Of a stretch of DNA of 64,000 bases, positions 58,145 through 64,000 are shown in pieces. The DNA comes from Akkermansia massiliensis (GTDB lineage: Bacteria; Verrucomicrobiota; Verrucomicrobiia; Verrucomicrobiales; Akkermansiaceae): contig NZ_CP072036.1 in assembly GCF_018847375.1 (NCBI RefSeq), positions 1,984,001-2,048,000 of the forward strand, written 5' to 3'. The position numbers and the translations under genes are program-made. Positions within the stretch are counted from its first letter, which is position 1. Each line of letters starts with the position of its first letter. A model generated the notes under the pieces. That model was not told the DNA's origin. It did not search any database and worked only from the letters and a program-made list of their open reading frames with translations.

Positions 58145-59305
58145 ATGAATCTGCCTCTTCCCAAAACGACGCAGGGCGTCTACCGCCTGTCGGTCAGCAC
58201 CTTCTATTTTCTCCAGGGCCTGGTATTCGCCAGTTGGGCGTGCCGTATTCCGGACATCAAGAATGCGCTGGGACTGAATGACGCCGACCTTGGCTCCGTG
58301 CTCTTTGCCGTTCCGGTGGGGCAAATGTCCGCCATGGCGCTGTCCGGCTATCTGGTGGGCCGTTGCGGCAGCCGGAGGATACTGATAGCGGCTTCCATCT
58401 TTTATCCCGCCGTGCTTGTGTATCTGGGCATGGCGTCCTCCTTCTGGGAACTGGCGGCGGGGCTGTTTTTCTTCGGGGTGGCCGCTAATTTGACGAATAT
58501 CTCCGTCAACACGCAGGGCGTGGGAGTGGAGCGGCTGTACCAGTGCAGCATCATGGCCCGGTTCCATGGCTTGTGGAGCCTGGCGGGATTCTTCGGCGCC
58601 CTGCTGGGGGCGGTGATGGTGGACTGGAAGGTATCCACGGAAATGCACTTCATCGCCATTTTCCTGATGTGCATGGTCATTCTGGCCGTCTTTTCCCCCT
58701 CCCTCCTGCCGCGGGATGCACGCCGCTCCTCCACCCAGGGCGGAGGCATGTTCCGGAGCATGGATGCCTATGTCTTGGTGATCGGACTGATCGCCTTCGG
58801 AAGCATGGTGAGCGAGGGAACCATGTTTGACTGGAGCGGCGTGTACTTTGAAAGCGTGGTGCAGCCCGGTCCCGGACTGGTGCAGATGGGCTACGTGGCG
58901 TTCATGAGCACCATGGCCCTGGGACGCTTTACGGCGGACCGCATGGTGATGCGCTTCGGCCCCGTGCGCGTGCTGCGCGCCAGCGGCATTCTCATTGCCT
59001 CCGGGCTGCTGGTCTCCGTCCTGTTCCCCATGCTGTGGTCCGCCACGCTGGGCTTCCTGCTGGTGGGCTTCGGTACCTCCTCCATCGTTCCCCTTTGCTA
59101 CAGCATGGCCGGAAAATCCAAAAAAATGATACCAAGCGTAGCCCTGGCCTCCGTCTCCACCATCGGCTTTCTGGGCTTCCTGCTGGGGCCTCCGGTCATC
59201 GGCCACATTGCCCATGCTTCCTCCCTCCGGTGGTCCTTCTCCCTCATTGCCCTGGTGGGGCTGGGCACGGCGTTCATTGCACCCTTCCTGAAAAAGTTCA
59301 GGTAG
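58145..59305 (+). CDS. MFS transporter, YbjJ-like
   Basis: From the ATG at 58145 the product is 386 residues with about twelve helices. The start LSVSTFYFLQGLVFASWACRIPDIKNALGLNDADLGSVLF and the loop GYLVGRCGSRRILI match the YbjJ/FucP-like MFS group. Mid-protein marks are NISVNTQGVGVERLYQCSIMARFHGLWSLAGF. Transport substrate unknown, possibly a sugar or a small metabolite exporter. Confidence 0.82.
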   Translation: MNLPLPKTTQGVYRLSVSTFYFLQGLVFASWACRIPDIKNALGLNDADLGSVLFAVPVGQMSAMALSGYLVGRCGSRRILIAASIFYPAVLVYLGMASSFWELAAGLFFFGVAANLTNISVNTQGVGVERLYQCSIMARFHGLWSLAGFFGALLGAVMVDWKVSTEMHFIAIFLMCMVILAVFSPSLLPRDARRSSTQGGGMFRSMDAYVLVIGLIAFGSMVSEGTMFDWSGVYFESVVQPGPGLVQMGYVAFMSTMALGRFTADRMVMRFGPVRVLRASGILIASGLLVSVLFPMLWSATLGFLLVGFGTSSIVPLCYSMAGKSKKMIPSVALASVSTIGFLGFLLGPPVIGHIAHASSLRWSFSLIALVGLGTAFIAPFLKKFR

Positions 59306-59378
59306 CCTCCCGGAAAAGGGAATGAAAAATTCAGGGTTGTCTGTTTGCCAGGGAGAAGGAAATGAACATGCGGGTGCG

Positions 59379-59933
59379 TCAATCAACGCAGCCGATATAG
59401 CCATTATTATCTATTCCGAAGCTTCCTGTAGGCAATTCTTCGATTTCCACGATGTTGTTCAAGAGAATGCCGCATTCCATCAATTTTTTGATTTCATCTC
59501 CGTACGAAACATTGCTGGTGGGGTGGGCATAGACTACATAGATTTTACGGGGGTCGGATGGATAGGCTGAATTGTCCGGGTAAAGGGACTGGATTGCTTG
59601 ATCAATATCAGTTAGTGCCAGGTTGCCGCAATTGACGTGATGAACATGGGCGCATGCTTGAGCGCGTATGTCTGTCGATGTGTAAATGACTGAAACGCAC
59701 GACAACAGGTTGGTGGAATACAGCATTGCTGGATTGGCGTCAAATGTTAACAGGCCTTTTTGATATGTAGTCAAAATATTGCGTTTTATTCCCTGTCTTT
59801 TCGGAATATATGGAGTTGGGCCCTGATAGTGGCGGGGGGACAGATGCTGACCGTATTGTTGGATGCGTGGTATGAAATTTCCGATATTAACGGGTTCGAT
59901 TTTCCCTTGGGTACATGTATAAATGGTATGCAT
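59379..59933 (-). CDS. Orphan protein with a CheD/CNF-like deamidase motif
   Basis: The 184-residue product matches no family I know end to end. In its middle, YSTNLLSCVSVIYTS (Cys79) is followed exactly 17 residues later by His96 in CAHVHHVNC. CheD glutamine deamidases show the same Thr/Ser-(6)-Cys-(17)-His spacing around LGSCV; Ser73 or Thr74 would be the third residue. CNF1 and BLF1 toxins share this fold. The gene is AT-rich, alone, and next to an integration site, as for acquired DNA. No signal peptide. Enzyme or effector activity is only a hypothesis. Confidence 0.5.
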   Translation of the reverse strand: MHTIYTCTQGKIEPVNIGNFIPRIQQYGQHLSPRHYQGPTPYIPKRQGIKRNILTTYQKGLLTFDANPAMLYSTNLLSCVSVIYTSTDIRAQACAHVHHVNCGNLALTDIDQAIQSLYPDNSAYPSDPRKIYVVYAHPTSNVSYGDEIKKLMECGILLNNIVEIEELPTGSFGIDNNGYIGCVD

Positions 59934-60292
59934 GATTATTTTTTATGTTGATAATAAGGATTTTAAATTAATTTTTAAGGAGGATTTTAAAATATTCTCT
60001 TTGCCGGGAGTACGAATTGACTTCCAAATGTACGGACAGGGCAGGCGAGTGCGAAGGGCGGCCGCCGGCTTTTCTGTTGGGAGTCGTCAGCCGGGTACTT
60101 CTTGTCATTACTGCGGAGTAATTCATCCAATCGCCTTATCTGATGGTAACAAGCGTAAATAATGATGAATAAGGCACTGGATTGTTGTTTTACATGGCGG
60201 CCAAATATCCGTGCATGATGTAGTTTGCATGGCGCAAATACCTTGTCAAATAGGGGCGAAAGCGGCGTGAAAGGGTCCAATTTTTCACCATA
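59934..60292. other. AT-rich intergenic region, no gene recognised
   Basis: Short frames on both strands carry stops and no family marks. The first 70 bp are very AT-rich and probably hold the promoter of the deamidase-like gene. Confidence 0.4.
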
Positions 60293-60330
60293 AACAAAAA
60301 CCCCTCTTCAAGTTGTTTACTTAAGGGGGG
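60293..60330 (-). terminator. Terminator downstream of the tRNA-Leu 3' end
   Basis: On the minus strand a hairpin with inner arms AAGT/ACTT and outer CCCC/GGGG ends in TTTTTG. It belongs to the original tRNA transcript. Confidence 0.6.
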
Positions 60331-60336
60331 TATAAA

Positions 60337-60393
60337 TGGTGCGCCTGGCAGGACTCGAACCTGTACGCCTTTCGGCACCAGATCCTAAGTCTG
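60337..60393 (-). other. 3' fragment of tRNA-Leu(UAG), attachment site of an integrative element
   Basis: On the minus strand the sequence runs CAGA-CTTAGGA-TCTGG, the anticodon arm with anticodon UAG. It continues through the variable arm and T loop (GGTTCGAGTCC) to acceptor strand CAGGCGC-A-CCA. The 5' half of the tRNA (acceptor GCGCCTG and D arm) is missing; instead the sequence changes at 60394 into integrase-proximal DNA. That is the expected left junction after site-specific insertion into a tRNA 3' end. The complete tRNA should be at the other end of the element. Confidence 0.8.
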
Positions 60394-60428
60394 ATTCTGT
60401 ATGATAATTATCAATAAGTTATATGACT

Positions 60429-60450
60429 GTACACACTTTGTACACACTTT
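60429..60450. repeat. Direct repeats, possible integrase arm sites
   Basis: GTACACACTTT occurs twice in tandem (60429-60439, 60440-60450) between the attachment site and the integrase gene. A palindrome TGATAATTATCA lies at 60402-60413. Confidence 0.55.
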
Positions 60451-60489
60451 TGGTTTGTCAATATAAATGATCATGGGATACTTTCAACC

Positions 60490-61872
60490 GTGAGAAGATC
60501 CCGAAAAAATCAATATGGTTCACATGCCTCTCTTTCCCCGAGAAAGCACCGGGGAAAGAGAAAATGGCTGGTGCGCGATATGTCCGGTGACCGGGAAACT
60601 CACCGACTCTTTGATTCCTATGAAGAGGCGCTGAAAGCCTATCAACGACTTCAGCATCAATCATTGAACGATATGTTGCCGGAACACTTGCGAAAGCAGG
60701 AATGGAGGGAACATGTAGATGAACAGGACTACAATGCTATTCTTTTATGGAGAGAATTCAGGAGCATCTATGATGAAGTAACCCAACAATCTTCTCTCCC
60801 TTTGTATCTGGTAGTACGTGAAGCCTTGAAGAACCTGAAGAGAGAAATAGCCAGTGGCGCGATTTATGGTCGGAAAGACGCTAATGGCAACTGGATGGTA
60901 ACGCGTACGGACGAGGAAAATTTGAACAGGCTGGAAGAACTGACCAATTTGTTTTCTCTGACCAGATTCCTTGCGAACAAGAAAGAACAGGTCAAAGTTG
61001 ACTTCAAAAGAAAGTTCGGCACCCTCGCAGAGCAATATCAGGAAGTGATCGATAAGAAGCTCGAATCTAACCTCATCAAAAAAGCCCATCATGACAGCAT
61101 GATCATGGAACTGCAAAAATGGCTACTGGGATGGGAAGACCTTCCGCTCAATCAGATAATGCCGGACATGATTGAAGAAAAGCTGGCCTCATTCCGATAT
61201 CGGAAACAACCACTCAGTAATGCTACCAAACGGCGTTACCGTACAACCCTGCATGGATTCTTTGTCTGGGCGCAGAGCAGGGACCTCATTGCGTATAACC
61301 CGGTTGAAAGAACGCTTGCTCCGAGAGCGGAATCTGTCCAGATTGGTATCATCTCTCCGTCTGAACTGAAGAAACTCCTGCAAGCTGCCCTTGAGCACGA
61401 CAGAGGAATGTTGTTCCGATTGGTCCTGGTCGCCTTTTGCGGGCTGCGCCGTTCCGAATGCGTTAGAATAACACGGGATGCCATCCTTGATGAAAAGGAT
61501 GAAGTATTTGTCTCGGCCTCAATAGCCAAAACCGGGAAACAACGTTTTGTTCCACTCCCTGCCGCTGCCAAGGCCTGGCTCGCCTTGGCGGAATATGAAC
61601 CGGCTCCTGACGAAATTGACAGATTATACGAGAATCGCCATGGACGCTGCCTCAAAAAAATGGCAGAAATTGCAGGCATCACGCTACCGCATAATGCCCT
61701 ACGCCATTCGTTTGCCTCATATGCCGCAGCCAAAACACACGATATACCCCGGGTATCCATGTGGCTTGGACACTCGGGAACCAACATGACGGAAAAGCAT
61801 TACCGGGAAGGCGTTCGTGCTGCCGAAGGCGAAGCATGGTTCCATGTATTTCCGGAGGAAACTGGTCATTAA
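60490..61872 (+). CDS. Tyrosine recombinase (integrase)
   Basis: The 460-residue protein starts at GTG 60490 and has a basic N-terminus and a SAM-like core-binding domain (about 190-270). The catalytic domain follows: the first Arg in VAFCGLRRSECVRI, a beta-hairpin Lys in ASIAKTGKQRF, HNALRHSFASYAA (His-x-x-Arg), WLGHSG and the nucleophile Tyr in MTEKHYREGV. All active-site residues are present. Next to a tRNA-Leu fragment, it is the likely integrase of the element that extends rightward. Codon use is AT-richer than the left part of the window. Confidence 0.9.
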   Translation: MRRSRKNQYGSHASLSPRKHRGKRKWLVRDMSGDRETHRLFDSYEEALKAYQRLQHQSLNDMLPEHLRKQEWREHVDEQDYNAILLWREFRSIYDEVTQQSSLPLYLVVREALKNLKREIASGAIYGRKDANGNWMVTRTDEENLNRLEELTNLFSLTRFLANKKEQVKVDFKRKFGTLAEQYQEVIDKKLESNLIKKAHHDSMIMELQKWLLGWEDLPLNQIMPDMIEEKLASFRYRKQPLSNATKRRYRTTLHGFFVWAQSRDLIAYNPVERTLAPRAESVQIGIISPSELKKLLQAALEHDRGMLFRLVLVAFCGLRRSECVRITRDAILDEKDEVFVSASIAKTGKQRFVPLPAAAKAWLALAEYEPAPDEIDRLYENRHGRCLKKMAEIAGITLPHNALRHSFASYAAAKTHDIPRVSMWLGHSGTNMTEKHYREGVRAAEGEAWFHVFPEETGH

Positions 61873-62290
61873 CCTGCTGTTTTTGTTGACCTCCATCTTC
61901 AGATGTAGTAACTGGTTTTCGTTGTCCGTCGTCACCATTGAGCGCAGGACATCTTGACGCTCTCAAGCGTTTCATTGGGTTTTCTATAAACCCGGAACGT
62001 ACAAGGAATGGTGGTCTAGCTCCTCATACCTGTTCCTTGAGTTCCACCCCCAGCGAGTTCGCCGGAGTTTCACGACAGGGGCATTTCTCATATTACTTAA
62101 TAAGGTTAATTGTCCTGCATTCTTGATGAAGGCAGGCACTCCGGCATAGCCGGGAAGGAGACTCGCTGAGTCTCATAAAACTTGAACGGGAGATCCAAAC
62201 GAGATCCCACATTATTTTCCCCCTTCAGTATCAAGAGCGCCTGAAGGAACTATTTTCATTAGCAAAGTATGCTCTTGCTTCATACTAATC
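61873..62290. other. Structured intergenic region inside the element
   Basis: No gene seen. Perfect short hairpins are CCGGC-ATA-GCCGG (62141-62153) and GAGACTC-GCT-GAGTCTC (62158-62174), followed by two GAGATC repeats. The cluster could be a terminator/operator set or a small structured RNA ahead of the next gene. Confidence 0.4.
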
Positions 62291-64000
62291 ATGAGTACCT
62301 GCAAAAAACAAAGGAAGCGTTCCGACGCATCAATCGAAGCACAATATACCGAAAGAAGAGGAAACTACACGCCTTTCTCTCGGATTATGCTTTCACTCTT
62401 CGAAGATCACAACCAGGCAGTTGTCTGGTTCTATCTTTACGCACGTGATTGTTTTACCGTGCATACCATCAGCTCAATCAGTAATGGGACAGGCATTTCC
62501 GTAAGAACCCTGCCTTCTGTGCTAAATGCCCTTGCGAAAAATCATTGGTGCTGTAAACAGCGTATACCCAAAAAGGAAGGAACTCCTCTGTATTATCATG
62601 ACCTGCAAAACTGGAGGGCAAGGACCGCCTTCCCTGATAATTGGATCGAAGTAGCGAAAGGAGGTGTTCCTAGAGGTCTGAACCTTTGTGATCGTCAAAG
62701 GCATCAAGACATCTGTCTAAATATCAGAGAAGTTGACAAAAAAGGCATCAAACGCATAGAAATCCCCGTTCCCAACGGGCCAATGCTGGACACTCGACTT
62801 ACTGCCAAGGACCGGGCATTCTGGCTCTGGTTATACATCCATTGCCAGACGACACCTCCGAAAAATCATACACTCAAGGCCATTCATCAGAAATTGCCTC
62901 ATTTTTTGAACAAGAAGATCTCTGTGTCTGCGCTGAAGTCACGCCTTAACAAGTTACGCAAAGCCGGGTATCTGGAAGAATCACCTCTCCGGAGCAAGAG
63001 GGATGTTCGAGGTACCCTTTGTCTATACAAAGCTGTTTCGAACCCTCCTCTGAAGATACCTGATGGACGTCGGGTACGAATTGAAGCCATGCAAAACCAA
63101 GATGAAAATTTGCGGATGACCGAGATGAAGAATTGCGTCGTGAATAACAAAAGTCTGATAACGACAGGTCTCGGCACCGCCTCTGACCTGTCGTTACCGA
63201 CGACTTCGACAGGAATGAATAGCTCGCCTGCGGCGGCAGGGCTGCGCCCTGACCGCCCCAGTCTCGACTCTTCCCCCGGGATACAGGGTGATGAGCCGCT
63301 AATCCCGGAATGGGTTCCTTATCGAAAGGAAGGAGAGGAGGTTTCCTTGCGGGAGCTGAACAGGCTGGTTCAACAGTGGCAGAGACATGCCATGGCCGAT
63401 GTAAGAAAGGCTATTGCACTGTACAAAAATGAAGAGAACTTGCCTCCCGGTGCTATCATTTTATGGCTGCTTAAACATACCCATTGGGCCCGGCTTCTTT
63501 TTGATTCCACCATGACGGATTACGAAGACTATCTGGATGATCTCGGAGCGTTTGCCCTCAAGCGTTCGATCCCATTCGTTGACTGGATTGTCCAGAGATT
63601 CAGCACACGCAAACAACCGTTCAGTGTGATTCATGGAATTCATGATTCTCCCGAATTTTACCACCCTCAAGCGATAATCAGTTGGCAGTCAAAAATAACA
63701 GAACGTATATGCTGTATCGTATCTCTGTGCCCGGAAATGCTGTCGGAATTCAAGGAATGGCCAAAGCCGATTGACGGGTACCATATCCCCTCCTGGACAG
63801 AAAACGGGCTGCGGTCGTATTTGAAATATCAACGTGAAATCTGGCTCGATTCCAGTATTCAAGCGTGGAACAACGGCCCCTTTGACGAGAAAGGAATTCC
63901 GCGCTATTACGGCTTTGCTTCGGGTGGTATCGAAGCATATGTACTGGGGTGCTACTTGGGCAGAATCAAAATTCCAAATAAACAGGTGCAGGAATTTCAT
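62291..64000 (+). CDS. Element-borne protein of unknown function, possible DNA-binding, cut off at right edge
   Basis: From the ATG at 62291 the frame is open for 570 codons to the window end with no stop. The first 100 residues (FSRIMLSLFEDHNQAVVWFYLYARDCF, SISNGTGISVRTLPSVLNALAKNHW) and residues about 165-250 (DRAFWLWLYIHCQ, SVSALKSRLNKLRKAGYLEE) both look like winged helix-turn-helix units, as in replication initiators or regulators. A Ser/Pro-rich linker follows at about 300-335. The rest is helical without known motifs. I do not recognise the family; a replication or mobilisation role is only suggested by position. Confidence 0.6.
   Translation, partial: MSTCKKQRKRSDASIEAQYTERRGNYTPFSRIMLSLFEDHNQAVVWFYLYARDCFTVHTISSISNGTGISVRTLPSVLNALAKNHWCCKQRIPKKEGTPLYYHDLQNWRARTAFPDNWIEVAKGGVPRGLNLCDRQRHQDICLNIREVDKKGIKRIEIPVPNGPMLDTRLTAKDRAFWLWLYIHCQTTPPKNHTLKAIHQKLPHFLNKKISVSALKSRLNKLRKAGYLEESPLRSKRDVRGTLCLYKAVSNPPLKIPDGRRVRIEAMQNQDENLRMTEMKNCVVNNKSLITTGLGTASDLSLPTTSTGMNSSPAAAGLRPDRPSLDSSPGIQGDEPLIPEWVPYRKEGEEVSLRELNRLVQQWQRHAMADVRKAIALYKNEENLPPGAIILWLLKHTHWARLLFDSTMTDYEDYLDDLGAFALKRSIPFVDWIVQRFSTRKQPFSVIHGIHDSPEFYHPQAIISWQSKITERICCIVSLCPEMLSEFKEWPKPIDGYHIPSWTENGLRSYLKYQREIWLDSSIQAWNNGPFDEKGIPRYYGFASGGIEAYVLGCYLGRIKIPNKQVQEFH

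Noticed and set aside
60337..60393. Complete tRNA gene
   Set aside because: Only the 3' half is present; acceptor 5' strand and D arm are missing.
60490..61872. The integrase as the recombinase for the four palindrome pairs
   Set aside because: It lies at a tRNA junction with its own arm-type repeats; nothing ties it to the CGGATT sites.

Overview
The window is a GC-rich bacterial chromosome segment that most resembles a mucin-degrading Verrucomicrobium of the Akkermansia type. This is inferred from gene content: an M60-like (mucin-type) metallopeptidase, a sialidase next to two SGNH esterases, a PEP-CTERM protein, giant autotransporters, Verrucomicrobial prepilin-like genes, a type B bL36 and a fused trpGD. 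No marker gene fixes the species.

Layout. 1-4348: a cut-off LptF/LptG-type permease (-), then an overlapping run of a hydrolase-like protein, an OmpA-domain protein and a HAD phosphatase. 4491-7772: M60-like peptidase and a frameshifted MFS exporter. 8211-11801: PAS-PP2C phosphatase and ECF sigma factor (-), then an exonuclease/endonuclease/phosphatase-family protein (+). 12093-14729: three prepilin-like genes. 14820-19197: lipoate ligase-like protein, aldo/keto reductase, membrane pyrophosphatase. 19310-25921: a complete trp operon (E-GD-C-F-B-A) behind a Trp-Trp leader peptide and attenuator. 26046-39673: two divergent autotransporters, one with chlamydial Pmp-like GGAI/FxxN repeats, the other about 3160 aa and frameshifted at a G7 tract. 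39798-46450: OsmC, DUF1330-like, MetX, bL36, PEP-CTERM protein, an acyltransferase-GT9 fusion, XRE regulator. 46484-49550: pflB-pflA (-). 49820-53419: two SGNH esterases and a sialidase. 53452-59305: ankyrin protein, HAD phosphatase, NAPE-PLD-like hydrolase, lone nuoA, MFS transporter. 59379-64000: AT-richer accessory DNA with a possible CheD/CNF-like deamidase, a tRNA-Leu 3' fragment used as an attachment site, a tyrosine integrase and a cut-off element protein.

Most interesting observation: four pairs of 15-bp palindromes (CGGATT-N3-AATCCG) lie upstream of surface or secreted genes. Within each pair the central three bases are reverse complements, so each pair is an inverted repeat with its own core. 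In three pairs a TTGACA/TTGACT box lies just inside one copy, and a TAT-type -10 lies just outside one copy. When the two boxes abut the same site the spacing is exactly 17 bp. This is the layout of an invertible promoter: one looks ON (giant autotransporter), two look OFF (Pmp-like autotransporter, PEP-CTERM protein), and the fourth lacks a clear -35. Poly-G frameshifts in the giant autotransporter and an MFS exporter may add a second ON/OFF layer or may be sequencing errors. None of this can be proved without reads or RNA data.
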